Assembly (NCBI GenBank): GCA_018105865.1
Contig: CM030841.1
Location: 8,312,729-8,376,728 of the forward strand
Direction: 5' to 3'
Source of the DNA: Metaphire vulgaris
Taxonomy: Eukaryota > Annelida > Clitellata > Crassiclitellata > Megascolecidae
Length of the DNA stretch: 64,000 nt
Position 1 is the first letter of the stretch. The number at the start of each line of letters is the position of its first letter. A model generated the notes under the pieces. The model did no database searches, had not been told where the DNA came from, and saw nothing but the letters and a program-made list of their open reading frames with translations. The position numbers and the translations under genes were made by a program. This document shows, piece after piece, positions 1-12,381 of this stretch.

Positions 1-568
1 ATTTCACATACGAAATGTAAATTTTGCCTTTAGTACCGACAGTCTTTATATCTTGAATCAACGGATAATTTGCAGTTAGGTATTTATTTGTAGGTATTTA
101 TATGCAGCTGCCTTGTGGTCCTGAATATGAGTAAGCAGTTCACAAAAGTTAGCTTAGAGGGGAGGCTTTATTCTTTACCAGTTAGTGTTGCTTTCGTACA
201 AAATTCCAAATCAACTGCGAAAGTCTGAGATTTCACAACCGAAAGTCATCACAGACATACACTGTATTTTAAAAGGAATTCTCAATGTTCAATCGCTGCG
301 ACCGAAAACATTTAGTGAGAGAAGAGTAAACAATTTTCTCGGAGATTTGACTTTTGGCTTTCTGCTATAATTCGCAGTTAATTGACTTGTGTCATTCATA
401 GCCGTACATACCATTGAGCAAAGAATTATTGTCAAGTTTCAGTCGTTCGCGGAGAAATAAACATTTTTGACATTAAAGAATTAAAGACAGTTCGCAAAAA
501 GTACATTGATATGCATATTGAGCGGCTGAATTTCTAAGAAAAGGTCAGCAGTTGAGTTTTGCTTATAG
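1..568. other. left-edge sequence without a recognised exon
   Basis: AT-rich sequence upstream of the first visible BRICHOS exon. The missing N-terminal exon could lie here, but I see no ATG-led segment with a donor of phase 0 that I would support. Confidence 0.4.
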
Positions 569-787
569 ATAACGGAGCCAAGCGCATCTTCAAAGCGATC
601 TTCAACGAGAAGATGGATCATCATTGCAGTCAGCGTAGTGCTCGTTGCAGCATTTATACTGGCCGCCATTTTGGTCGGAGTGCATCTCTTTCAGCAAACT
701 CAGAAGGACATTATAAAGGTTTTCTTGATAGTATAAAATAAATAAATTTATATACTATACCTGAAACTCGACGCTCTGTAAGGGAGT

Positions 788-831
<44 letters not shown>

Positions 832-984
832 TTTCAATCCGAGACGAAAGAGAAACATCCTTTCTGCTACAGCGAATATCAGTGACACTCCAGAGATTTA
901 ACGCTGCCGCCTTCCGAGGAACTTTTAATTATAATAATAATGACGCGAAAAGGAACAGACGTTTATAATAATAATAATAATAAT

Positions 985-1057
<73 letters not shown>

Positions 1058-4000
1058 CCGTTGCTGTAAGCCTGTTGAAAAAAAAATTAAAAAAATAATA
1101 ATAACAACAATAATAATAATAATAATAGTGTGATTTAAAGTGGTTTATGAAGGTAAGCGAGCTGGTATGAAAACTGAAAATAGTTAACTGGTTAACACCA
1201 TTGCTGCGAATATCCGTTTGCTGTGCCTTTATTTATTAAAACTGATGTGATTTTTTAAAAGTGTATTATATACAGTATATAGCTTATAAACGGTATTCAG
1301 CAATAAGATTTCATTTAAACTTTTAACTAACGCAGTCAAAATGTATAGTGAAAGTCAACGCTGCTACCAATTTATCCACGCCTAAGCGATGAACAAGCCG
1401 TCGGCATCACGGTTCGATCCCGGGATGGTCACCCATCCAAGTGCGAGGCGCCCTCGACGCTGCTTAACTTGGTGTGTTCTAACGAGAACCGGTCGCACTA
1501 CGCCAAGTGGGCCAGATTTAACACTTTGCCAACAATGATTTAAAATCTGAAAGACCAGTATTCTTAACCGCTGCAACATGACTAATCCTTATTTTCTATT
1601 CAATGTTTACTGGAGTTTACTTTTATGACGCTGTTTGAAATTTTACATATTTTGAACTAACATTAAAACATGTCCTAAGTCTAAAGACAGTTTCTCTCTC
1701 AGTGATTTACTGTACGGCTAAATTTTCAACATTTTATGCACAGTTTACGATGAACCTAGGCAAGGACACCAAACAGGACACCATCAGCGACCCGAACAGC
1801 AACGTTGTGCAATATCACGTCCAGAAGACTGGCTATGATCTGCTTGTGATCGAAGATTTCAACAAGGCAAGTGTAGCATACTCTTTCTCGCATGGACGTC
1901 AGGAGGGGTATACTGGGTGAAACCGCACCCTATCAAAATTCTAAATTTTAAAAAGTCATTTATAAATTGCTATTGATCCTAATAACAATATAGCCTAATA
2001 CAAAAACCTAGAAGAGCAGTATTTATATTTCATGAACAAGCTGAACATAATTAACGTGGCCTTTTTACTCAATAAAGGCATCACATTTAGTCTGCGTCTT
2101 TCTTATAATCTAAATTTAAAATCAATTGATTGAACTTTCAGACATATAAAATGTTGCGCCCTCCTGGAAACATTTCTGCTGACGCCCATGCTTTCTCGAT
2201 TGGCTCAATATTGCTCGAACTTACTGTAGATATGACGAAGGCGAGCCATTGAAGAATCGCTGAGCTTGATCGTTATTTTTACAAAAGTGCAATGTACTAA
2301 TGCTATGAATAGCTAATTGCACAGAGATTCTTGGGGTTAATCGAATGTGTTAAATCACTCATTACGATTTTTAGTAATACTGATTTAAAAATTTGCATAT
2401 TATATATTTAGCTTTGATGAATATTTAGCGGAGAGTATTTATATGTCTCATGTCTTATGTATATGTCTCATGTTAACCTTGTCTAAATGATTTAGGACAT
2501 TCGAACTCTCAAGGTGCAGGAGACTGCCAAAACAAGATGCTTCACGACTCCTCTCAATCGCTCAGCAGCCCTCACTCCAGAAGATATCAAGGAACTCTCG
2601 GAGAAAGAGGACAGCAAAAATGAGGCAAGGTTTTTAATATTTTCCAATACCAGATCTGATCTGCGCTCATTTCACAGTTTGCGAATGTAAAATTTATGCG
2701 ACTACAAAACAACGTGACTATATAAGTGGCACTACCGCGTGTGATGCGCTACAACACGGGCACACAAACTTTTTTAAGGCGGTCCACATCCAGTCTTTCA
2801 TCGTCTGTGTGTGTCCACTAATTACAAGAAAATCCAATTATTCCTGTGGCAAATACGGCATAGTAGGCACTTACCAGTAACTACTGGTAGGGTTGCCAGA
2901 TATCCAAAGTTGAAATACGGGAGATTTTTTCCGCTATCAAGTTCATTGTGAATTATTAATATGGCTACAGCTATACTACACGGCAGTACTATAGAGTATA
3001 GACTAGGAAAAAACAATAAACAACACTGTTCAATGCACTGCATCATCTGCATGCAGTGAATCAATATTACAAACTATATTACAAACAAGTTATAATAATA
3101 TTATTATCATAGACCGAGGGACTGACATACTGTACGGGAGCTCCCGCAAAATACGGGAGATCTGGCAATCCTAACTACGGGTCGTCTTAATACACTGCTA
3201 TAAGTGACCCAAGGTAACATGAAACAAGATTAAATCAAAAAATGCATAGAATAGATTTTAGCTGAATCTGAAAATTTCATTCAGATCAGATCTTAAAGCG
3301 CACATTTTGCAGTCCTACTAAGTGACTAGTGTGAAATAATTATTGTTTCTTCGACTGCATAATCGAAACCTAATCAGGCGAATAACCAGTCAGAGTAGTA
3401 CGCATTGCATTTTGCAGGTGTCGGCCTGTTATAACACTGCGATTTTTCAATTTAATAATGTTCATAACAGAAAATGCTGATTCACACGTATATGTTGGTC
3501 CAAACATTGTCAGTACAGAAATTTCTAACTTCTTGGTTACAGGATACTGAGAATCTGGAACAAGGATGTCCCAGAAGTTAGTTATACCAACTTCACTGAG
3601 TTTATGCTTCAAGGCATCAAATGATTGCAAATCAGCTGCTTCAATCAGCAATAATGCCTGCTTAAAATTTAACATCTGACCAAAAAATGAACTCCCAATA
3701 TCTGTCCAATTACCATGAGACTTAACAATGGAAGGATTGGAAACAAATAAAAACACAGGTTTCAGCCATCTGAAATCGATGAAACGTTCCTCAAACTTTG
3801 TAAATTTTTCTTTGTAGGTTGAAAACCTACAAAAAAATTAACACCTCAGAAAGATGTTGGCCAGGTGGCGAAAGAACAGTTTGTAATTTATCAAAATGAA
3901 GCAGCTAGCCGCCTTCCAAGTCATTTATGAAACTATCGATTTTTGTTGCAAAGGAGAAGGATTTCTCTTTTAATTCCACCACCATTTTCTCTGAGCATTG

Positions 4001-5121
4001 AAGTTGCAAATTTAATGCATTCAGATGATCCATGATGTCAACAAGAAATGACAGAAATGACTGTGCAGTCTTTTTGTTATCCTGAATAATATTCAAAGCT
4101 AGCTTTTTTGTTTTTACCGATTGAAGAAACAATGAAGCATTTTCTCTCAGGTTCCAGAATCTTCCCAAAACTCTCCCTTTGCTCGACCATCTGACGTCAT
4201 TGTGAAGCAGTAATCTTCAAATTCTGCCTATACACTTTCAAGGAATGAACGCAATAGACGATGCTGTAGTGCTGAATTGCATCGTAGAAAATTGACTAAT
4301 TTCAAAACAGTGGCCATAACTAAATTTAGCTCATCATAAAGTTTTGAGCACAAAGCTGCTTGATTGCAGTGTCAACAGTAAGTAAGTAAGCTAATATTAC
4401 AGGCTCGACATTTCTCAGACACAGAAAGCTGTGGCGGTCCACAACAACGTCCTCGCGGTCCGGATTGTGGACCGCGTGCAGCGGTTTGAGTATCCCTGCG
4501 CCACCGTATTGGATAGTATTGGATATAACGTGCCTTCGACATACCGTACTAAGACTTATTTTGACTTTTTAGACATTAACATATATTCGAAGTTTCAATA
4601 GGCATTTCTTACTCATTTAAGGCTCACCAGATAGAAGATCCTAGCATTAATTTCGTCAGATGAATTACTTATGTTTTAGTTTGAAAATTCTACCCAGAAG
4701 TAGAAGGGACTAACATTAATTCTGAGTTTAATTTTAGCATTTAAGCAGTTTCTTTGCTATTTTGCTAAATATCGAAATTTGTAAACCAGTGAACGCTATT
4801 TAGCTCTCTTTAATATGCGATTGTCTATAAATGATGACGCTTCACTTTAAAAAAATTGCGTTGGAAACTCTCTCTCCATGTACAGTATAACGCAGTTGTG
4901 TTTCAATTAATTATCGTTTCAAGGGTAGGCCCAACACTACATATTACACAGTACGATACAGCGTCAGTGAGACTCCAATATCCGACATATCGTTTCTGGG
5001 CACGAAGGCAAACGTCGCTTGCAAAGGCATTTCAACCTACTGGCTCTTCCCCTACTGCGACAATGATTCTGGTAAGTGGTCAGAATTTCAGTTTTCATCT
5101 GTCAAAAACGACGACTGTTAA
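569..5121 (+). CDS. BRICHOS-domain type II transmembrane protein, 5'-partial, four exons
   Basis: Visible exons are 569-718, 1744-1866, 2496-2629 and 4929-5121; phases join as 0, 0, 2 and give 199 residues to TAA at 5119-5121. No ATG lies in the first exon, which starts straight after an acceptor, so a 5' exon is missing, probably off the left edge. Residues 9-15 are basic (KRSSTRR) and are followed by one hydrophobic span (about 16-38), giving a type II signal anchor. The rest matches the BRICHOS fold of ITM2, surfactant protein C and chondromodulin relatives: the conserved Asp in the EDF motif near residue 88, and the paired cysteines at C106 (TRCF) and C167 (VACKG, before TYWLF). BRICHOS domains act as luminal chaperones of their own precursor. 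The second intron uses a GC donor (AAG|GCAAGT). A strong donor (TCTG|GTAAGT at 5072) lies inside the last open segment, so the tail after residue 183 may be replaced by a further exon. The family call is firm; the subfamily is not. Confidence 0.75.
789..1130. repeat. (AAT)n microsatellites
   Basis: Runs of AAT occupy about 789-831 and 964-1057, with a decayed run to about 1126, inside the first visible BRICHOS intron. Confidence 0.95.
1395..1510 (-). pseudogene. 5S rRNA-like sequence (5S pseudogene or 5S-derived SINE head)
   Basis: Read on the minus strand this shows the core landmarks of metazoan 5S rRNA in order: ACCGGTTCTCGT, AAGTTAAGCAGCGTCG and CTTGGATGGGTGACC. The region corresponding to internal control box C is well kept. 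The 5' part is shortened and the segment after TTCTCGT diverges, so this is more likely a dispersed pseudogene or the head of a 5S-derived SINE than a functional gene. It lies inside the first visible intron of the BRICHOS gene, on the opposite strand. Confidence 0.6.
2888..3173. mobile_element. hAT-type MITE, 286 bp, TIR TAGGGTTGCCAGAT
   Basis: The ends are inverted repeats matching 13 of 14 bases (TAGGGTTGCCAGAT against TAGGATTGCCAGAT). Flanking 8-mers ACTACTGG (2880-2887) and ACTACGGG (3174-3181) are a target duplication with one mismatch. It sits in BRICHOS intron 3. Confidence 0.8.
3370..4500 (-). pseudogene. degenerate hAT transposase (ZBED5/GTF2IRD2-like group)
   Basis: Two open stretches on the minus strand, 3370-3756 and 3905-4168, read as one transposase broken by stops and frameshifts. 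The upstream piece has the FLVDIMDHLNALNLQLQ segment and, before it, a weaker match in other frames up to about 4330. The downstream piece carries the C-terminal dimerisation motif CESAFSVMNIIKLKNRS followed by HLQNAMRTTL. The sequence near 4497-4480, read on the minus strand, starts CAGGGATACTCAAACCGC, a typical hAT terminus; the other end is not resolved. It lies antisense within BRICHOS intron 3 and cannot encode an active enzyme. Confidence 0.75.
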
Positions 5122-6303
5122 TTCTAGATGTCAATCGAATCAGAGGTTTCTTATATGCTACAGCACCACTAAGAAGAGACGCTGTAAATGTAGTCTAATG
5201 TACAACAATCATCATCACCTGTTCTTCTATATGCGTGTCGAAATTAACTGTAATTTCATGATTCAATAAGTTGTTTATAATCAATCGTCCTGACACTTTT
5301 ACTTGGGTGTCTATTGAAAATCTCACTCAAAGAATTTAAGAGACATCGCGAGAATTTGGGAATACACCGTGAAATTTATCTCCAGCTTAAATGGCGGATT
5401 CTGTCAAGCATCTTATCCGCTTATAAATTTTATTTTTCGGCGTATATTTCAAGTTGGGACACTTGTCAGTGTTTTGCTGTTCTCGAATTGACAGATCTGC
5501 GCACGTCACCTGGAAGGAAGCGGAGAGCTCTATGCACTGTAGAGTGGTGTTGCCAACGTGGGGGGTTATTTAATTTGGTTTGCCGTAAAAGATGCACCAT
5601 TACATACCTATGTTAAGAGTCTAACATCGATCGAAAGATCAACAACAACGAACAACAACAACAAAGAACATATTACCGAATATTCGATTTATATTCAGAT
5701 CAGCAAAGCTTTGAGGTTTTGGGAAATGTTTCAGACTCGCTATAGTTTAGTAATAATTGCTTCAACTTTCTCGCTTTTTGCTAATAAACGGATGCTTAGA
5801 TGTCGTTGTTTGCCCAACGTCTTATTCGTAAAACGATGTCGTGATAGATTAACTTCGTTACTTGTATTTCCATTTTCTAATGTACATTGGTGCGAGTTTT
5901 CAAATTTTCTCAAAGGCACTAACCTGGGTCAATTATAAACTAGATTACATGAATATAAATGTCTCTAATGCAACGCTAATTTGTGCAAAATCCTTCAATT
6001 CTGAGTGATCATGAAAGTGTTTCCCGGCTTAGTTTCACATTCTACCATTCTACGGTTTAAGTGCAGAACTGTTCATCGAGCATACTTTGCTATCAATTAA
6101 TGCTTTTAGTTATTGCCATATGCAGTGAGTCTTTGTACGTTTTCAGTAGAGACTAATGTCAATCAGAACAATCATGATTGGCTATTTCCCCGGTCATTTT
6201 CGTGAATTTCAAGCTTTTTAGATTTAACCGCGGCTTTTGTAAGACGAAGAACTGCAACTCAACCAAAACTTTCAATCGCCGCACCACTTTGGCACTATAC
6301 CAA
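5122..6303. other. no gene recognised
   Basis: Open frames at 5314-5616 and 5558-5938 have AT-driven composition and no family resemblance. A small AAC-rich patch lies near 5640-5670. Confidence 0.4.
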
Positions 6304-6815
6304 CCTCTTGATTCTCTATAAAAGTGTATCCATACAAATACGACTAGACAATCATTGCTACTGGCCATATGTGCCAGATAAATGTAGGCCCTACTGAAGT
6401 AACCGATGTGATATCATCTTTTAGTTTATGTGATATCATTTTTGAATTTATGTGATATCATCTTTGAGTTTATGTGCTATCATTTTTGATACCTTTGAGG
6501 TATCATCTTTGATTTGACATTTGACTATAAAGTTCATTATTATTTATTTTTTATTATTATTATTATTGCCCAACTGCCTTGATTCTCTATAAAATGTGCA
6601 TCCATACAAATACGACTAGACAATCATTGTCCGGCGGACGGTTTATGGTGCCAGATAAATGTACCCTAGAAAATAACCGATGTGATATCATCTTTTAGTT
6701 TATGCCAAATCATTTTTAAAGGAACAATGTGATATCATCTTTGAGTTTATGTGCTATCATTTTTGAATTTATGAGGTATCATCTTTGAGTTTGACTAGTA
6801 AAATTCATTATCATT
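6304..6815. repeat. tandem duplication of a ~275-bp unit with internal GATATCAT repeats
   Basis: The segment starting TTGATTCTCTATAAA, then ATCCATACAAATACGACTAG and GCCAGATAAATGTA, occurs at about 6304-6545 and again at about 6579-6815. Each copy ends in a run of shorter units built on GATATCATCTTTGAGTTTAT. A short TTATT-rich linker separates the copies. Confidence 0.8.
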
Positions 6816-7166
6816 TCGATTTTCGACAATTACATTGCCGGCTGTAACTCCCTGTTCTACAGATTTCCTGGTGTAACACGGCATACGTGCTTTGTTTCCA
6901 GCCATGGATTGACAATTTTCTAATAGCTAAGGAAAAAGCTTGGCTAATTTGTAGGCCTATTTATGTATTTTGTTATTTAGAAACGCTGGTTTATTAAATG
7001 TCTAATCTAATTGCATTGAAACACTAATAGGCCTAACTGTATTGATTATTGATTATTAAATTTTTGTAATAGTTTGATGCCAATTGCTATAATATATGAA
7101 TTGAAGCCAGCGCTGATTTTATCAGTTCTGTTTTTAAAATAATATTTTCGATCTGACATGAATGTT

Positions 7167-8520
7167 GTTCCAACTCAAAATTGAAGTGAAAATGAGAAAA
7201 GCTGTCAGCATGCTTTTAGCTGTCTTGACTTGAAAGCTCCACAACATTCGGTGTTTCTTAAACGATTTATAATTATTTACCGTACAATTATTGCATGTTG
7301 AAAATCTTTCTCTATTGCATTTTGGAAACAAGTAAATAATTAAGGTCTCCATTAGGATGTGCGGGTATACCCGTACATGAGTATATTTTAGTATTGTACC
7401 CGCGGGTACGGGTAGATCATTACATTTTACGGGTAAAAATAATACAGCGCTTTCGGGTCTTAATACGGCTGCTAGGGTTTACCCGTAAACCCTGAAAACT
7501 TTATATTTTCATATCTCACTACTATAGCAAATTAGCAATGCAGTAATAGAAAAATAATATTGAGTAAAGTGTATTAGTATAACTTGTACATCGCGTTCAG
7601 TTTGTCAGCAGCATGCATTTTTTATTGAAAACATAAAGGAAATACAGATGACGTAATCTGACATCATCTGTAATAAATTATAATGGCGCCCTCTGACTCC
7701 TCCAAGGACTTTTTGACCGAGAAAGTTCTTCTGGTAAAGTTTTGTGGTTTAACTTGAGCTCTATGCTCATAGATAAATGATATCTACTAAATTTTTAAAC
7801 AAGCCCATTCATGTCGGCTTAGGCTAGCTGACTGATTATCCTGATTCCTAAACTAGATCTGTCCTAATCTAAACATACGTGCTATTTACAATGAATAGTT
7901 ATCCCAATTTCCAGCCCCTATTTCACTGTTGCCTTTCTATAGTCTCTAGGAACGGATACGGGTTCACGGGTCCATGTAAGGTCCTTGTAGTATTTTGGTT
8001 TATTAAATGCACCCGCGGGTTTGGGTCCAAAATTCCAAATCCAAACCTCCAAATTCCAACCACAGTCGGTTACGGGTACGGGTACGGGTAGTCGGGTACG
8101 GGTACGGGTACATTACGGGTACGGGATTAGGGTATAGCGCTAGCGGGTACGGGTAGGGTAAAAGTTTTTCCACGGGTAATAGTTTGATGCACATCTTGTC
8201 TCATTCTCTCCAACGAGAGCGTTATCTTTTCGACAGTGCTTGTCGTCGGATTGATTTAGTTCCATTTTTTAAATATTCGAAAAGGGACATTCTGTTTTGA
8301 CAAAAATAATATGTTTCTGCAAATAAACTGTTTTTGCAAGTTTATTTCCAACTCAAAATTGAAGTGAAAATGAGAAAAGCTGCATTAAACGAAGAAATGC
8401 TTTTTGCTAAAAATCTTGACTTGATGCTCAGAGAAAACTTTGAATTCGTTGAAAGATGAAAGAACGATTTATAATTGATGTTAGGAATAATGGACGGTTG
8501 CAAGTTGAAAATCTAGAATG
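7167..8520. repeat. duplicated ~170-bp segments flanking CGGGTA-rich repeat DNA
   Basis: The motif CCAACTCAAAATTGAAGTG begins related segments at about 7167-7330 and 8347-8520. Between them, 7360-7500 and 8065-8165 are dense in (TA)CGGGTA hexamers in both orientations. This looks like an element with CGGGTA subterminal repeats between two copies of a flanking duplication. No protein-coding content. Confidence 0.65.
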
Positions 8521-8884
8521 GGGACATTATGGAATGGCGTGGAAACACCTTGCAATAACTGAGTTACAGTGTCTTAATACAACTGTAGAAGAAACTGGGA
8601 ACAGACTGTGAGGATGATGTCAGACCCCATCGGACCCTAAGCCCATGGTTACTTATGATGATTATGATGATAGTCGAAAAGGGACAGAATGCCAATTTTC
8701 GACAATTTTGAGAACATTAAGGCAGCGGATTTCCAGCCATTTGGTTTAGTGTAGAGTAAGTTAAGTTCTTTCCAGGCTCTCAATGCTAACCTCCTCAAAG
8801 CTTCTAGGGTGGCGCTGATCACCGTTTCAAGGCTCTCAGCCAAGCGACAGATACAGATTACATGATACGGGGCCAATGTTCTCA

Positions 8885-9060
8885 TACAATGCGGCTGTTT
8901 ACTCCAGGGATTAATCCGCTACTCATTTGCCACCGCCATCTGGCGAATTAAGGCTGAGTCGACCTTAGGGGCCTCAACGGAACTTGAACCTCGTTCCTTC
9001 AGCGTGCCTCTCCAACATGTAACCACTTCTTGTACCATCTTCCAGTTTCTTAGCCTAGCT
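8885..9060 (-). mobile_element. tRNA-derived SINE, copy 1 (minus strand)
   Basis: Shares CTACTCATTTGCCACC, GGCTGAGTCGACCTTAGGGG and GAACCTCGTTCCTTCAGCGTG with the copies near 19.3, 28.9 and 45.2 kb. On the minus strand the tRNA-like head comes first (box B related to GGTTCAAG). The 3' part is truncated. Confidence 0.6.
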
Positions 9061-9119
9061 TAGCCTGAGATAAATTGCATAGCAATTCATAACATAGATC
9101 AGTCAGCCAAGTGGCGGAA

Positions 9120-9398
9120 TCTCTACTTGATTTGGTTTCGATTTTGGGATATTTTTTATAATTTTTATGCTCTATTTGTATTTGTTGCCTTAATATATAT
9201 ATATATAAGTATAGGGTATATATATATAACTATATATACATATATATATATATATATCTGAAAGGCTCTCAATAGGGGGCACGGGTCCAAAATTCCAGTG
9301 GAGCAAAACTCCAAATTCCAAACACCAGAATCTACTACTTGACTTCGTTTCGATTTTGGGATATTTTTATAATTTTTATGCTCTATTTATATTTGCCG

Positions 9399-9440
<42 letters not shown>

Positions 9441-9460
9441 TATATATAACGGTCTATCTT
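9120..9460. repeat. tandem duplication with (TA)n tracts
   Basis: TTTCGATTTTGGGATATTTT and the following 40 bp occur near 9135 and near 9348, each followed by a (TA)n tract (about 9193-9256 and 9403-9446). Confidence 0.85.
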
Positions 9461-9757
9461 CATCACTCATCATTGAATGCCCCAATTAAAGGTATTATTG
9501 AACAAGTTATCGTAAGAGTAAGCTTATTTGAGATCAAAGAGCAGTAGATCTATTACAGCTGTAGGCAATGGTCAAAGCAAAATACTTCGTAGGCCTACTA
9601 TTGTGAAAACGAAATGCTGCTTTTTTTAGTTTAAATGGCAAGATATTTATACATTCACGAAATCTCAACGCTGTCAAACAGGAGTGTGAATTTCAATTTG
9701 AAGTGCTTGGAGTGATCCGTCTTACTTCTTTACCCATAGATATGCTACACTGATGCA

Positions 9758-9758
<1 letters not shown>

Positions 9759-9812
<54 letters not shown>
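9759..9812. repeat. (ATT)n microsatellite
   Basis: About 18 uninterrupted ATT units. Confidence 0.95.
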
Positions 9813-9814
<2 letters not shown>

Positions 9815-9857
9815 CTTTTTATTTGGCACGATTATGCCAAAGACAAAGATTAATTTT

Positions 9858-10027
9858 CAGGGTTATTTCTAGGATTCTCAATTTGGGGGGTGTCGGTATT
9901 TTCTGGGGGTCACCTGCCGAAAAAACCTGACAAGCAAAAAAGGTCATTCCTGGCTCAAATGGGGGAGGTTGGGGTGTCGGTCTCAGATTGGGGTGTTGGA
10001 GGGTGTTAGGGGGTGAAAATATCCCTG
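9858..10027. mobile_element. hAT-like MITE, CAGGG(A/T)TATTTCTAGG family
   Basis: Begins CAGGGTTATTTCTAGGATT and ends AATATCCCTG. It shares terminal sequence, GGGGGTGTCGGT and an AGCAAAAAAGGTCATT box with the elements at 18340-18516 and 45947-46047. I find no clear target duplication for this copy. Confidence 0.7.
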
Positions 10028-10094
10028 CTACCTGTTTATAAATTTAGGAATTGCCAACAGTACTGCTTGCATGTTAAAATAAACTTCAAATCTT

Positions 10095-10175
10095 CACATG
10101 CTTGGGTTTTTGTGTGTGAGAGTGGGTGTGGGGGTGTAGGGTGTGGGTGGGTGGGTGTGTGCGTGCATGAGTAAC
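10095..10175. repeat. GT-rich simple sequence
   Basis: Imperfect (GT)n and GGGTGTG runs. Open frames through it are repeat translations. Confidence 0.85.
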
Positions 10176-10431
10176 GTAGGCCAGCACTGCCTTGGTGTTG
10201 GGCTGGTCTAGAGTCAATCGCTGCTTCAGTTGAGTAGGCTTACCTTGCACAGAGGCATAATTACGGTGGTAATGGATGCCGAAGGCTGTTTTAATGAGAT
10301 GAGACGCTTTGGCAACGATCGGACAAGAGAGCAGAATTTGCATTGCGTTCGATGAGTTCGTTCCCAGACCTTTTTCGGTCCCGTAACTAATATAATCAGA
10401 GCCCCGCGGCCACTGTCTTTACGTTTACCGG

Positions 10432-10440
10432 AATAAAAGG
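10432..10440 (+). promoter_or_regulatory. possible TATA-like box for the C-type lectin gene
   Basis: AATAAAAGG lies about 150 bp upstream of the lectin ATG. The position suits a core promoter, but the motif is weak and no transcript start is visible. Confidence 0.25.
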
Positions 10441-10584
10441 TGAGCAGAACCGCGACTAACTAGCCCCCTCCCCCTATAAGCGACTGCAAATAGTAACGCT
10501 GTACAGGTATCCTTTGAACAGACGGGTTTCTCTAAGAGTAACCGTGCGTTCGAAATTAGCGTAACGGTGAAGACTTCAGAAGGT

Positions 10585-12346
10585 ATGTTTATCTCCGGAC
10601 GTCTGACCTGTATCTTAGTGTTGGTCGTTGTTCGACCATCACTCGCCATAGACGAAGACGACGACGAGTGGGGCATCTGGATGGACGATGCCTATTCGAG
10701 GTCGGGGGATTCTGCTGGCGAGGTGAGAGATGAGAACGAAGTGCTGCTGAGCCTGCTTCAGTCCGTGGCTCAGCAGATGACCAGCCTCAAATCGATCGTA
10801 CACAATCTCAAAATTCACAGCCAGATCATCTACAAACAGGTGCACAAGCTGTACAAGCACAAGTGTCAGAATGCGCTGGCGAAAAAGAACAGAGGATTTG
10901 TCCCCGGATCATGGAAAGATCTGGTCTCCTCCGGGAAAGAGGATCTTCCTTCGTCAGGTAAATCATTACCTCGGCCAGGGGTGTCCACAGATGGGGGGAA
11001 AGGAAGCAAATGCTTCCTAAAAAAAAGCTAGAGGGAGGAAATTTCCCCCCCTGAGTTTTGGTATCACGCTAGAGTAGCACAGGAAAGGGGAAGCTGCTTC
11101 CAGTAGCCAGGGGGATGGGCGCCCCTGACCTCAGCGGCAATGATTAATTAATTATTCGCAAAACGGAGCTCTCTAGAGCAACAGTGTCCGCAAACATTTC
11201 CCCAGAATTTGCAGCAATTTCTTTTCACGGCCCGTAGTAGAAAAATTCTTAGCAAATCAGTGACCACGAGTTTAGCAAACGGCGTTGCGCTTGTGTCCGT
11301 GAAAACTAGCGCACTGAAAATTAGAGGTGGCAGTGGGTCATTCTGAATTACCCATTCAAAACTAATGTTGTGTACCGACCGATCAGACAGCAAAGCACAG
11401 AACTACCCTTAGTACCCTACAATGATAAAATACCACAGAACAAATCAATCAAAATTTACCCAGCAGGCTAAGTAATCGGGAGTGGTATCGTCGACATTGA
11501 GTAGATGCAAAAGTTGCATTGCAAGCACTGTCTTTGTCAATGAAAGTTAACTTCAAATGTCATGCGCCGATTGACTGCAACGGCATTCTTAAAAATCTCA
11601 TGGGTCGTAGGCCTATACTGTAATACGACCCATTTATCCATGACCCATCAAATATGTATGACCTAATTGACCCATAACCCATTTGACCAGAGGCGTAGCG
11701 AAGGGGGAAGGTGGGGCATATGCCCCCGGGCGCAGAGGTGAGGGGGCGTCAAAATCGAGTTTTGAGGGTAAGTTAAACAGTCAAATTCATAATAAATAAG
11801 AAGAAAGAAGTGCGGCGACCTTTTATGCTCGATAGGAGTATAAGGACCGGGGCGCCGTAGAGAGTTGAGGGGCGCCGAGAGAACGATGTGACGACCTATT
11901 TTGCTCGTCAGCAGTGTTGGGGGAGCCAACGGTACACTTTGCCCCGGGCGCCGGATACCCTCGCTACGCCTCTGCATTTGACCCATGACCCGCGATCAAC
12001 TGACGCATTGCCATCTCTGCCGAAAACAGATGGAGAGAGAGACACTTCAGCCCCCCCCCCGCAAGTGAGATCTCCATTTCAATCCCTTTTTGCCTAAGTA
12101 GCTTTTCATCGCTATATCAACGAACGCCATCTCCCCCCGCTGGCTAGAAATGACTCCCTGGGATAAGGCGACGCTCATGGATCCAGCAGATCGGAGGAGG
12201 TGGATCCTCCCCCCACAATAGCGCGCGAATGGAGCACTGCTTTCGGACATGAACACTCGACTCGCGGAAGTTTGGCACAACGGATCTCCGCTGTCCAGAC
12301 GACTCAATGATAATGACATCATCATCACCATCAACACCACCACTAC

Positions 12347-12381
<35 letters not shown>

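Noticed and set aside
10567..10584. Lectin start at 10567
   Set aside because: The codon there is GTG; the first ATG is at 10585 and begins a good signal peptide.
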